A stretch of DNA of 64,000 bases from Phellopilus nigrolimitatus (lineage: Eukaryota; Basidiomycota; Agaricomycetes; Hymenochaetales; Hymenochaetaceae), in assembly GCA_021029095.1 (NCBI GenBank), contig JAJOHG010000093.1, forward strand, positions 43,344-107,343. The letters run 5' to 3'. Below are positions 1 through 9,807 of the stretch, one piece after another. Position 1 is the first letter of the stretch. Every line of letters begins with the position of its first letter. The notes under the pieces are model-generated. The model saw only the letters and a list, made by a program, of their open reading frames with translations, had not been told where the DNA came from and did not search any database. A program made the position numbers and the translations under genes.

Positions 1-252
1 GGATGGACGAGGGCGACACCACGCCGGGCTGGGCAGAATACGAGAGGTACTCTGCGAAGGAGAGCAGGAGGCTCGCGTCGCTGGACGCGGCTGCTGCTGC
101 ACGTACGCGGGCGAGTGCTGCAGCGTCTGCTGGGCGCACTGCTGCTGCTGTGTGGCCTCGACGGCACCTGGGGCCTGTGCGGGGTACGGGTGCACAAAGG
201 GCGAGGAGTACGGGCGGGGCGACGCGTGCATGAAGTCGTAGTCGGTGGACAT
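1..252 (-). CDS. Possible 5' end of a Gln/Pro-rich protein, running off the window edge
   Basis: On the minus strand an ATG at 252 opens a frame beginning MSTDYDFMHASPRPY, followed by a glutamine-rich stretch (QQQQ, later QQQ) encoded by CAG runs. The frame stays open to the window edge. A different frame over about 10-70 reads more like folded protein (LLLSFAEYLSYSAQPG), so there may be a frameshift or an unseen intron. I do not recognise the family. It lies just downstream, on the same strand, of a decayed EF-G copy, so it may also be a relic. Function unknown; existence uncertain. Confidence 0.3.
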   Translation of the reverse strand, partial: MSTDYDFMHASPRPYSSPFVHPYPAQAPGAVEATQQQQCAQQTLQHSPAYVQQQPRPATRASCSPSQSTSRILPSPAWCRPRPS

Positions 253-394
253 GTTCCTTTTCATAGGGCAGAGCCTGGGCTGAGAAAGAGAGACGGCCTG
301 ACTCGTACGTTGGAGAACACCAGAGGCGCAAGGTGTTGCTGGTGCTAATACAGCCCGGTCGTAGAAGTCTGGAGGCGGAGAGAGTGCGCAGGGG

Positions 395-1480
395 CTAGGA
401 CCCAGATAACGGAATGCGAGCGGGCTCGCCGTCTGAGGAGACACCGCGATTTCGAACCGCCAGCATCATCATGTACCGGTCGTGCGCGACCACACGCGTT
501 TCGGCCGGGTTCGTCAGGTACGCGCACACGCCGTTGAGCAGCGACTGCGCTGCCGTGTTCTTGATCGCGGACCCGAGGAACGCCGGCGAGAAGCGCAGCC
601 CGACCGTCGCGCAGCGGATCGCGGCGACGAGCTGCTCCGCTGTCGGAGGTTTCTCCTCGAGGAACAGCTCCGCCATCCCGTCGTCCACGTCCGCGAGCGT
701 CCCGATCAGCTCCGTGCGCTTCTCCTGCGCGAGCGCGAGAGCGTCCACTGGGATCTCGTCCGACTCGACGACGTCAATGCCCACCCTCGTTGTAGATCGC
801 CTTCCAGCGCACGAGGTCCACCACGCCTGGACGGCGGCGGCGGAGATACGAAGCTTCGACCGGATCTGCTGGATGGCACGCCATGGGTTCGCGCCGGGAC
901 AATCCATCTTGTTGATGAACGAAATCCGAGTTACGTTGTATCGCCGCATTTGCCTGTCCACGGTGGTCGTTTGGCTCTAGCACATAAAATTCTATGTGAA
1001 TAACATGAAAAACAATATATACGCAAAACACACCTGGACACCCGTGACCGCACATAAAACGAGAGTAGCGCCGTCCAAAACGCGCAGCGCGCGTTTGACC
1101 TCGATGGTGAAGTCGACGTGTCCGGGAGTATCAACAATATTAGTCGCGTTTAATCGCGTAGCTCTTCTTCTTGCCTGTCGTCGGCTCGGTCGCCTCCCAG
1201 TCGCAGAACGTCGCGGCGCTCTGGATGGTGATGCCGTTCTCGCGCTCGAGCTCCATGTGGTCCATCTTCACGCTGACGGCGTCGCGCCCACACACTTTGT
1301 GGATGTCGCGGATGCGGCCCGTGTAGTAGAGGATGCGCTCGGTGAGCGTCGTCTTGCCCGAGTCGATGTGCGCGGACACGCCGATGTTGTGCTGCCTGCG
1401 TAGGCGGACGTGGTCTTTCTCGCTCAGGGGGTGCTTCTGCCGCAAGGACTCGGCCTGTTCGTTTGTTGCGTCGGAGCCAC
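395..1480 (-). pseudogene. Mitochondrial elongation factor G, N-terminal remnant
   Basis: The minus strand encodes the GTPase domain of a mitochondrial EF-G: the P-loop AHIDSGKTT (about 1346-1372), DTPGHVDF (about 1111-1134) and NKMD (902-916), which bind GTP in this translation factor. One intron is visible, ending in TAG just before SQTTTVDRQ near 975. The copy is broken. About 10 extra bases near 1138-1157 interrupt the frame between SYAI and NIVDTPG. Near 830 roughly 30 bases appear missing after [10 protein letters not shown], so the next block ([14 protein letters not shown]) lies in another frame. After about residue 270 the family similarity is lost near 420, so domains II-V are absent. 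It is a truncated, frameshifted duplicate; the functional gene must lie elsewhere. Confidence 0.78.
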
Positions 1481-1711
1481 GGCGGCGGCGGTCACGGCGT
1501 GTCGTGTGTGACGTGCGGTATGTCCGTAACCACGTCGTCGTCCCGCTCACCGAGCACGATGTCAAGACAATAGGGTGTAGAGTGCCACATACATGCACAC
1601 AATATACAAAATGAATATACTACTGCTACACTGTCTTTGAAAACCTGTGAACTACCCGCGGGTATTGAAAAATCACAAATTCTCGACCCGGACCCGTGAC
1701 AATCCGTTTCC

Positions 1712-1741
1712 CACGGATCACCCGTCAACGGGTGATCCGTG
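1712..1741. repeat. Perfect 14-bp inverted repeat, 2-nt loop
   Basis: CACGGATCACCCGT (1712-1725) is followed by CA and its exact reverse complement (1728-1741). Further partial copies of CACGGGT surround it (1690-1790). It could be the tip of a decayed transposon; no coding sequence is attached. Confidence 0.7.
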
Positions 1742-2101
1742 AATACGGATCTGTAGTCCGGGTTTGGTCACGGGTCTTCACGGGTTTTAAGGACTCGTGG
1801 TGAGCTCTAATCCAGCATGTCCATCCAGCATGTCAATGCATTGTAGTCAAAGAGTGAGCTAGGAAATTAAACCCAGTTGCTCAAGAGGGTTCAACCACCA
1901 TCATTGGATTTGACAGTGCTATATGTTTTATTTTACTCTCAGAAGCTCATAATATATAATACATCTCAGATAATGTCTTTAATTTTCAAAAGCTGAAGCA
2001 AAGAGTGGTTGAGGCTAGATCAGTGAAAATTTGGAATGACAAGCAAGATGTAACGCCGCTAGCACTATGCTGAATAATCCCTTCCTTTCTGGGTAGCCGA
2101 C

Positions 2102-2126
2102 AGGAACGGAATGTCGTTCCGTTCCT
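2102..2126. repeat. 10-bp inverted repeat with 5-nt loop, inserted in F-box upstream DNA
   Basis: AGGAACGGAA, TGTCG, then the exact reverse complement. The following word CCTAATGACCCTA recurs at about 33250 behind a similar palindrome (GAAACGCGTTTC). The F-box upstream copies at 36.5 and 52.6 kb lack it, so it looks like the end of a small inserted element. Confidence 0.45.
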
Positions 2127-2339
2127 ACTTTGAACGCCCCTAATGACCCTACTTACAACATTGATAGCCTGCAAATATAGTGCGCCTAGCATGCCTAAAT
2201 TGCTTTTGACAGAGGATCCAATTTTTAGACGGTCGTTTAAGGATTGAATTTGGGGATTTGGGACTGATTCATCGATGATCATCAATGATCACTAGGGAAC
2301 GGAGCATGCTAAGGTCGTTTTCACTGCTCATTAGTGAAT

Positions 2340-2730
2340 CATCGAATCGCGAGGCCCCGGACGGCTCGCGAGAACACCGCGCAAAATCGAAAAAAGAGAA
2401 AAAAAAAAGAGAGAGAAGAAGACACGACGCGGCGAGTTCGGCCCCGTCATCCCGACACGTGACGTATCTCTCCTCTCCTTCTGCTCGTCGAGATCGTGTG
2501 AAGATTACCCGTCCGCTCTCCTCCTTTGCATTGCTTTCCCTCTCTTTGCTCTCACTCGCATCCGCGTCCCTCGGTAGTCACTCGCATTGCGGATTCTTCC
2601 TCATCATCTCTTCCTATCCGATCTTAACTTTAGCTGTGGTGCAAACGTTGCTGTACTCGCTGCGATGCCCTTCAGAGCATCCATAATCAATCTCTCAAAT
2701 TTGCAGGAAGCCGTCGATCCGCCGTTCAGT
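2340..2730 (+). pseudogene. Internally deleted relic of the 48.9-kb membrane-protein gene
   Basis: About 2355-2480 matches the 5' flank of the membrane-protein gene (48690-48855: GGCTCGCGAGAAC, purine tract, CTCGGCCCCGTCATCCCGAC, GTGACGTATCTCT). About 2489-2730 matches the end of that gene and its 3' flank (49913-50145: GTCGAGATC, GTGAAGATTACCCGTCCGC, CTTCAGAGCAT). The roughly 1 kb between them, all of the coding part except the last codons, is missing. The same deleted form occurs inverted at 36060-36420. Confidence 0.75.
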
Positions 2731-2848
2731 CCAATCGCATTATCCACAACTGACACTGAGAACCATTTTATACCCGCGCAATCTGCATGCCCTTACTTTG
2801 CAAGCCCACGCCTTTCTTTTTTTCTTTCTTTCTTTCTCTCTTCTTTCC

Positions 2849-4256
2849 CTAGCCCGTCAACAGCCGCACGACCTCCTCATAGCGCTCCCTCGTCCCCGCA
2901 ACCACCTCTGGCGTCATGCTCCAGCCCGCACCCTCGTGGCCGGGCGGGCCTCCCTCGAGGCCCCGGCGGAAGCCCGCGGCGGAGAGCCAGTCGCGCAGGA
3001 ACTGCTTGTCGAAGGACGTCTGCGCGCGCCCGGGCGCGTATGCCGCCGCGGCCCAGTAGCGCGACGAGTCCGGCGTGAGCGCCTCGTCGACGAGAATGAG
3101 CGCGTGCGGCGCGCCGTCGATGGAGATAATTGGGGATAGCGAGGGCAGAGAGGAGGGAAGGGAGGAAGCGGGAACGAGCCCGAACTCGAACTTGGTGTCG
3201 GCGAGGATGAGCCCCCGCGAGAGCGCGTACGCTGCCGCCTCCTTGTAGAGCGCGACGGCCGCGCGCGCGACGTGGTCGTAGAGTTCCTCGCCGATCAGCT
3301 CCTTTGCTATTCATCACGGGGGTCTAGTTAAGGACTAGCAAATGAAATGAACTGTGAGCGAGGGGGGACGCACCGCGCGCGGGGGAGATGTTCTCGTCGT
3401 GCGCGCCGGCCGCGGCCTTCGTCGACGGCGTGAAGAGCGGCGCGGCGAGCGCAGCGGACTCAGCGTAGCCGTCCGGCAGCGGGATGCCGTGCACGGTGCC
3501 CGCGGCCACGTACTCGGACCACGCTGAGCCTGTCGGGCGGGGCCAGTCAGCACGCGAAGGTCCGAGACTAAGCACGAGGGGGGACACCCGGGGCTGGGGA
3601 CCCGAGAAGAAATAACGAAAGAAATAACGAAAGAAAGAAAAAAGAGAAAAAAAAAGAGAGAAAGGAAAAACAGCCAGAGAGAGAGACGGACGCACCGGTG
3701 AGATACCCCCTGACGATCGCCTCGAGCTTCACGACGCGCGCCTTGCGCACGAGCAGCGTGCGCCCCGCGAGCACGCCCGCCCAGTGTGGCGCGACCTGCG
3801 CGCGCACGCCGGGCGGCAGCGCGTCGAGCGACGTCGCGACGACGTGGTGCCCGATGAGGGGCGCGAGCCGCTCGAACCAGAAGGCGGAGAGCTGCGTGAG
3901 CAGCGCGCCCTTGCCCGGGACGCCCTGTGCGTGCGTGTGCGCGTGTATGCGGATGGGGATTTGAGTTTCCGGTTCGGTTTCGGTTGGCGGTTGCGTTGGG
4001 AGTTGCGTGCGACGAGAAAAAGCACAGTTGAGAAAGGCAGCGTGTGCAAGCAGAAACAATAAAAATGAAGACGTACGTTGTTCAGGACGACGTCGAACGC
4101 GGAGATGCGGTCGGTCGCGACGAAGAGCAGGTACGCGTCCGCGCCGTCGGCGACCTCGTACAGATCGCGCACCTTCCCGCGCGAGACGAGGCGGAGCGTC
4201 GCACTCTCGGGCAGCGCGGTCTGCGTGAGCGCGGCCGATGTCGGTGCGGAGGCCAT
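2849..4256 (-). CDS. ADE1: Phosphoribosylaminoimidazole-succinocarboxamide synthase (SAICAR synthase)
   Basis: Cytosolic purine biosynthesis enzyme that joins aspartate to CAIR using ATP. Exons on the minus strand are 4256-4077, 3924-3696, 3529-3374 and 3306-2849: 1,023 nt, 340 residues, close to the usual 300 or so. Introns are 152, 166 and 67 nt, all GT...AG, and the frame is continuous. Family blocks visible in order are [10 protein letters not shown] and [12 protein letters not shown] (exon 1), [14 protein letters not shown] (exon 2/3 join), HDENISPA (end of exon 3), and [19 protein letters not shown] and [11 protein letters not shown] (exon 4). Exon 4 has about 20 extra Ser/Pro/Leu-rich residues after KFEFGL. 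The start is the ATG at 4256; an upstream in-frame TTG is not needed. It looks intact. A truncated second copy lies at 35657. Confidence 0.95.
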
Positions 4257-4796
4257 GGTGGTATTCAATGATTCAGAGACACTGCAGGATGAAGAAATCT
4301 TCGGTGTGTGGAGATAAGATTAGATCGCGGCGGCTGCTTCCTCGCCCGACGGCTAGCTTCAGCTCCTTACATCCACTGTAATTATCTTTGGAATGCAGAT
4401 GTTGAATCTCCTGCGGGCGCGATATCGCAGGTCTCAGATTCTCTTCGTTACCTTCGGACAGACAAATGTTAGGGCTCCGCACCCTACGGTACATGATTAC
4501 GGACCATAAATGGGCCATATATTACGACCTGCTTTATTCGCCCTCTCCTGCTTGATACGTTTCCGTACACGGTACGGCCATAAACCGCAAACACGGTCAC
4601 GGTGCGAAACCCTACAGGCAATTGGCACAATGCAGAGTCGAACATGTCTTTGTGAGCGACTCGCCCAAGTCACAGTTGCCTCGCGCAGGTGGACAGGTCC
4701 TTCATGAATATAAGTATCAGTTCTGTTTTTTTTTTTTTTTTCTTTTCTTTCGTGTATGAAATCTATTAAAGTCACGTTCGAAGCGGGATTCGTATA
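4257..4796 (-). repeat. ADE1 5' flank and F-box 3' flank (left copy of inverted duplication)
   Basis: About 4430-4796 is the reverse complement, with differences, of the DNA following F-box gene A (35260-35470): shared words include GAGAATCTGAGA, GTAACGAGGAGAAT-type sequence, GGCGAGTCG and CGAAGCGGG. Roughly 130 bp (about 4490-4620) have no counterpart there. The block ends at the TA target of the pogo element and resumes at 8379. This shows that ADE1 and an F-box gene were neighbours before duplication. Confidence 0.7.
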
Positions 4797-4820
4797 CTGT
4801 CTTGTAGCGGGTAATGATCC
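4797..4820 (+). repeat. pogo left terminal inverted repeat
   Basis: Starts CTGTCTTGTAGCGGGTAATG directly after TA at 4795-4796. Confidence 0.92.
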
Positions 4821-5646
4821 ATTCGCAGTAATGAACCACTCTTAAGCTAGCTCATGCAAAACGAGCTCAATTCTTGTCATATTTCATACATGCTTAGGGG
4901 AGCATATTATGAGTTATCTTGCAAATTTTCATAACAGTAGAGTCTGTAGAAAAGAAGATATAGTTGTCGCAACTGCTGCAGGGACACAATTTGCTTGTTT
5001 TGTTAAGATTCCGAGTGTCCTATATTGCTCGACAATTTATCAAACCTCGAAAAGATGTCGCATCACTTTAAATTTTGGCACGTACGTTTTAACAATACAG
5101 ATGGACCCTATACTATTTTATCATAATTTTATGGCAAAATGTGGTTGCTGTACGCAGTGATTGAGAAATGATGGTAATTTGTTGGCTGAGCTTGTCGGCT
5201 CGGAGATACATGGACTTTCTACATTTTTTTGTGGTCAAACTCATTGTAAAACACATCAATATTTTTACATATCCTTTCTGACCCTTATCTTTTGTTCTCT
5301 TCTGAAAAAAGAATGCAGTAAAAGAGCTGTTTTTCGTGGAGTTATAGGTTAGGTAAGTAACCTCTCAGCTATCCACAAAATTGTGCAATGTATGCACCCT
5401 GGAGACAACTAATGGACCCGTCTCCAAAGAAACACGATCGCCTTGGCACGGAGAGGGTCCGAAATCACCCTAAGCTTGAAAAAACGCGTGAAAACGCGCT
5501 TCCAATTGACAAAGCATGACACTTGCCTGGAGGTTGTCTCGGATTCCCCATCCTAGTTTCCCACTCATCTGCAACCATTTTTTGTGCCTATCTGCTTCAC
5601 CTCCTATTACCTCTTCCTTTCCAACACTTCATCTGACTTCTGGTCC

Positions 5647-8196
5647 ATGGATTTATGGGACAAAGAGGCTACTGGCCCCAAAAATGCGAAGCCATCTTCT
5701 CTCAAAACCCATAAGGAAGAGAAGAAGCTACGAGAAGCTGCAGAAGCCGTCATCGCTTCTGGTCTCAGGACTGACGTGAATCAGCACATCCTTTCTATTA
5801 GGCAGGCTGCGAAGGACTTCGACGTTGATCGGCAGAAGCTTCAACGCCGGCTGAGTGGTGTACAGGGCCGATCGGAGTCGCATGTGGTGCAGCAAACACT
5901 GACACCGGCACAAGAAATCGTTTTTGGAGATTGGATCAAGGGTCTTGGGTATCGCGCCATTCTGTGGACTCGTGAGATCGTGCGACAGAAAGCTGAGTCT
6001 ATTTCTGGGAAGTCTGTCGGGATGTGCTGGGTATACCGGTTTATGGGCCGGCATCCTGACCTCAAGACACGATGGACAGTCGGGTTGGAATCATGTCGTG
6101 GGCGTGCACTAAATCATACAACCACTGAGGAGTTCTACAAGCTCCTCAGGGAAGTCGTTGATAAGTACAAAATAAAGCCACGGAATCTATTCAATATGGA
6201 TGAAAAAGGTGTGCAGATGGGCGTTGGGACGCGTGTGCGTGTGCTGGTGGATCGGAACCAGAAGACCATAAATATGCTTTCCGATGGTAACAGAGAGCTG
6301 GCAACTATGCTTGAGTGTGTCTGCGCGGACGGCTCTGCATTGGATGTGTTGGCTGTATACAAGGGCAAGAGAGTGAATACGAGGTGGGGTCGGAATAACC
6401 TGATCAATGCAAGGTATGGCAAAGTATTATAATATGCCCATGCATGACATTAACTTCTTTTCATTCTTAGCATTGCAGTATCTCCTAACGGATGGACAGA
6501 TGCTGAGCTTGGGACATTATGGCTTGAGAAGATCTTCGAGCCGCAGTCGAGAGCAAAGTTATCAGAGCCGGACGAGTATCGACTTCTCATCCTTGATGGC
6601 CATAATTCTCACTGTACCCTCAAATTCCTTGGGCTTTGCGAGCGGTTTGGCATCATAGTTTTGTGTCTTCCTCCACACACTACGCACGCACTACAACCCT
6701 GTGATGTCGGTGTATTTGGCCCACTATCTACGCGATACAAGAAAGAGGTCATCATCCTTTCGAAGCTGAATATCCCCATCAAAAAGGACAACCTCTTGCA
6801 GGTCTACGGAAGGGCTCGCATGGCGGCCTTCAAGTCTGCAACCATCATATCAGCTTTTCGTAAGTGCGGAATCTGGCCAATCAATGCAAATGCACTTCCC
6901 GAAAAGCTTTTCGCCCCTGCTCTTTGTACGACGACCAAGGCAGCGCAACCTCTACCTGCATCGGCACCTCGGTTCGTCGAAGTTATCCTTACACCATCCG
7001 AGGAGATTCCTACTGGATTCACTTTCCGTCCGCCTGAAGGTGTTCCTAAACTTTCCTTCCCTGAATCAGTCCCTTCGGCTTCGGAAGTGTCTCAGTCACT
7101 CCCTGAGACTCCTGTGGCCATGCCACCTGAGCCAATAGACGTTGGCATCGACACACCACCTGCACCAATAAACATCAGCGAGCCGTCAGCACATGTTGAC
7201 AAGTCTTACCTGGCTCTTTTGCCCATTCCTCCTCCATTGCCTCATAACGCAAGCCGGGCTGTTTTGATAGCTCAACTGGCTCAGAATCGGATCCTCCTCG
7301 AGCAGGCACGCGAGCAGATTGCTGCTGATCACGCACAGAAGATTCTGATGGATGAAGAAAATGAATTATTACGAGTCCGATTGTTCCGGAAGACGGTCGA
7401 GCAGGAGAAGAGCCGCACTCACACTTCGAGTGCTCGCATACTCACTGACAATGAGCTGAAACTCTGGGATCAAATTTTGCTCCAGAAGGAGCGTCTAGGA
7501 GACCTGCATGATGAATTATTGAAGACCGTGGAAGAACGAGCAAAGCGCCTCGACGCGCAGAGGAAGGAGGCTGAGCTGACAGAAAAGGATGCAGAGAAGG
7601 CACGAAAGAGTGCAGATAAAGAGGCGGAGAGGACACGAAAGGATGCAGAGAAGGATGCAGAAAAGGTTCGAAAGGCAACAGAAAAAGAGGTAGAAAGGGT
7701 GCGAAGGGAGATGGAGAAGGAGACGGAAAAGGCAAGGAAAGCGGCGGAGAGGCAGCACAAAGCAGCCGAAAGGGAGGCAGACAAGGCGAGGAAAACGGCC
7801 GAAAGGGAGGCCGATAAGGCAAAAAAAGCGGCGGAGAAGGGTACTGCAAACCCAAAGAAATCAAAAATACCTGCTGCAACTGAAAAGGAGAACACAGACC
7901 CCTCCGCTGAAGTTCCATCACTAGCAGTAGCACCCGAGTGCACACCGACTCGACGTCAACCCCGCCCTAGACCAATGTTCCAGAAGGCCGCACAAACTCC
8001 GGATAGGTTGAGGAACCTTCAGATAAAGCAGCCAGAACCATTTGATGATTTACTTGTTGACCCGCAGCTTTTAGGAGCATCTGAGACAGGCAGCACGACC
8101 GAGGAGACGACGACACCAGAGTCAGGAGGCGCAACGTTTGACGCGCAATCTGTGAGTTCCCACGCTGGATCATTACTACGAAATCCTTCGTTTTGA
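5647..8196 (+). CDS. pogo-like transposase (DDE_1 endonuclease) with long charged coiled-coil tail
   Basis: Exons 5647-6413 and 6471-8196 (57-nt intron, phase 2) give 830 residues; an earlier in-frame ATG at 5584 would add 21. The N-terminal part has a helix-turn-helix region of Tc5/CENP-B type (around SIRQAAKDFDVDRQKLQRRL, then VFGDWIKGLG). The DDE_1 core contains LFNMDEKG, LLILDGHNSH and LQPCDVGVFGPL, with candidate catalytic aspartates in each; pogo enzymes cut and paste DNA at TA. The last 300 residues differ from a minimal pogo enzyme: a Pro-rich linker, then about 100 residues of Glu/Lys/Ala repeats of the form EREADKARKTA (about 7560-7850), predicted coiled coil, then a Thr/Ser-rich end. 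No stop or frameshift is visible, so the element may be active. Confidence 0.9.
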
Positions 8197-8352
8197 GTCC
8201 TCATACCGTAAATTCTATATAATATTTACTCGCTCATATTTCACCACTCTGATGCTGTATAATACTCAGTGAGATGCTAGTTTACATGTATAGCTTGATA
8301 TAATTCGAAGAACAGTTTTATAATAATTGATTTACATCGACAAATCTTAGTT

Positions 8353-8376
8353 GGTTCATTACCCGCTACAAGACAG
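8353..8376 (-). repeat. pogo right terminal inverted repeat
   Basis: Reverse complement of the left end, one mismatch at base 22; followed by TA at 8377-8378. Confidence 0.92.
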
Positions 8377-8378
8377 TA

Positions 8379-8557
8379 CTGTACTCTATTCGACAAGATA
8401 ATATACCGACGAAAGCACCTCCTTGCAAAACGCGTTGACTGTATGCTGGGCACTTGCAAAGGATATCATGCCCAAGCTTAAGAGCCAAACCGCGCGACCC
8501 TCAACAGACCCTGCGACACAATCAACACTGCACCGCTGACTGGCTCTACCGACATGA
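8379..8557 (-). pseudogene. Dead F-box paralogue, last about 26 codons plus 3' flank
   Basis: The minus strand from 8557 to 8478 encodes the family's C-terminal end (SVEPVSGAVLI...LLRVARFGS, stop at 8478-8480). The shared 3' flank then continues to 8379, where the pogo element interrupts it. Upstream of 8558 similarity stops, so the rest of the gene is missing. Confidence 0.85.
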
Positions 8558-8948
8558 CTACTAGTTCCCGGTCCGCATCACGTGCTGTTGAGAGTATATG
8601 CGTGACGTAAGCAGCTCGCGTGTCGGTGGCAACATGTTTCCTATTTTGTTTATTTCGTATTATGTGATGTTGGAGCGGCTGACAGTATTTACAAATTTTT
8701 CTGTCTATATGCACACCTCAGTCTCGTACCGTCTAGACTGAGGTGAGCATATTAGTCGGCCGCTAGTTTATTTCCTTACTCACTACCTGTACTAGCCGGA
8801 TTTCTATTGCAGGTAGATAGACTAAATATACACGAGTCTCGTACCGTCTAGACTGAGCCGGATTTCTATTGCAGATTCTCTTTAGGTTATGAGCCTCGTG
8901 CCCTGAACCACTGCATCGGAAACTACAGAATTACGGTACTAAAGGTGT
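8558..8948. other. Unassigned stretch with a small inverted repeat and duplicated words
   Basis: No gene seen. CACCTCAGTCT (8714-8724) and its reverse complement (8735-8745) flank CGTACCGTCT. The inner part (GTCTCGTACCGTCTAGACTGAG) recurs at about 8836-8857, and AGCCGGATTTCTATTGCAG occurs at 8794-8812 and again just after that second copy. Confidence 0.5.
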
Positions 8949-9289
8949 ATGCACCCGAGACTCACTAGAGCACAGCGCGTGACCCTAGGATTGACAATCA
9001 GCGAAGATCCAGCCTATATCGAGGCGACGGTCCCGAAAAAGGCTCGCGAAACCGCGGTACCTGACTCAGAGTACGAGAGCGCGGAGGACGGCGACGTTGA
9101 GAGCGAAGCAGGAAGTGAAATTCAGGGTCGCGGCGCAGAAGCGGTTGTACCTTTCCCTCCAGGTTACGGACCGACAACAGTTACGTCTACTACGTCTAAT
9201 AATCCCGTTACTTCACAAAGACCAGCCGACATGTCGGGAAACGATCAAGGGATGTTGATCCAGAATTTGTCGGATGACAACAAGCTAAA
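8949..9289 (+). pseudogene. Ty1/copia-type gag, 5' part, interrupted by gypsy-1
   Basis: An ATG at 8949 opens a 113-codon frame (acidic, low complexity, then NLSDDNKL) that ends at the target duplication CTAAA. Taking out gypsy-1 and one CTAAA joins it in frame to ASGENYFPWK at 25573, the start of a UBN2/DUF4219-type gag domain of copia elements. The gene was therefore open when gypsy-1 inserted. Confidence 0.75.
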
Positions 9290-9795
9290 TGTTAGAACTT
9301 ACCTTGCTTACCTCACGACCCCCCTTACATCATTCCTTCCTTGCTTAGTCAGGCCCTTCACCTTTCCATTACCTTTCCCTTAGTTCATGGCCTGACCCCT
9401 TCCTCATTGTATGTGCCCCTCCTGGGCGTCCCCCGCTCCATGCTCCACTACCTCATTCCATGCTCCACAGTACACGCCCCTTACGGGCCTTTCCCTCACG
9501 TTCCCCTCACGTCATGCTGCGCATGACTCCATAGCTCCACTGACATCATAGTCAGTCTCACAGTATATATAGGTACATCGCTGGGACCTTAAGCCCCAGC
9601 TTGACCTCCTTGTTCAGTAGCTAGCACAGTCTTGCTATTCATCGCCCTTGCTCTTCATAGTCCTGCGCTCTGTGCTTCACAGTCTTGCCATAGTCATCGT
9701 CGCCTTGTCACAGTCAAGCCTCACGTCACTCGTCACGTCACTGTCCACAGTCACGCTCCTCGCTCCATTAGGCAAGACCCTGTTACTCCGTAACA
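9290..9795 (+). repeat. gypsy-1 left LTR
   Basis: 506 bp, TG...CA ends, preceded by CTAAA (9285-9289). TATATAT at 9564-9570 is the likely promoter. Confidence 0.95.
9564..9607 (+). promoter_or_regulatory. LTR promoter and presumed transcript 5' end of gypsy-1
   Basis: TATATAT starts at 9564. AGCTTGACCT starts at 9598, 34 nt downstream, the distance expected for transcription start. Those ten bases are the exact complement of the primer-binding site at 9798-9807. Confidence 0.6.
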
Positions 9796-9797
9796 TT

Positions 9798-9807
9798 AGG
9801 TCAAGCT
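9798..9807 (+). other. gypsy-1 self-priming primer-binding site
   Basis: AGGTCAAGCT, two bases after the LTR end, pairs over ten bases with AGCTTGACCT at 9598-9607 inside the LTR. A TGG-starting tRNA-type site is absent. This matches the Tf1/sushi mode, where the mRNA 5' end primes its own reverse transcription. Confidence 0.7.

Larger units (their letters stand above)
1481..2280. other. Non-coding stretch with short palindromes; right end matches F-box upstream DNA
   Basis: No gene is supported here. About 2140-2260 is the inverted counterpart of the upstream DNA of the F-box genes near 36450-36560 and 52560-52660 (shared TTGCTTTTGACA and GCGCCTAGCATG words). So the left segment once continued into an F-box paralogue that is now gone. 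The rest is AT-rich and repetitive around the word CACGGGT. Confidence 0.5.
4797..8376 (+). mobile_element. Complete pogo-type (Tc1/mariner superfamily) DNA transposon
   Basis: The element is 3,580 bp, bounded by TA (4795-4796 and 8377-8378). Its terminal inverted repeats begin CTGTCTTGTAGCGGG and match over the first 21 bases, then 3 more after one mismatch. It lies in the 3' flank of a dead F-box paralogue: taking it out together with one TA restores the ATACTGTACTCTATTCG seen uninterrupted near 38535 and 50617. It carries one transposase gene (5647-8196). The AT-rich 5' stretch (4822-5640) holds no gene. Confidence 0.93.

Noticed and set aside
7442..7945. Two long minus-strand frames opposite the pogo transposase
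   Set aside because: They mirror the Lys/Glu/Ala repeat of the transposase; repetitive Phe/Ser/Leu composition is a strand shadow.
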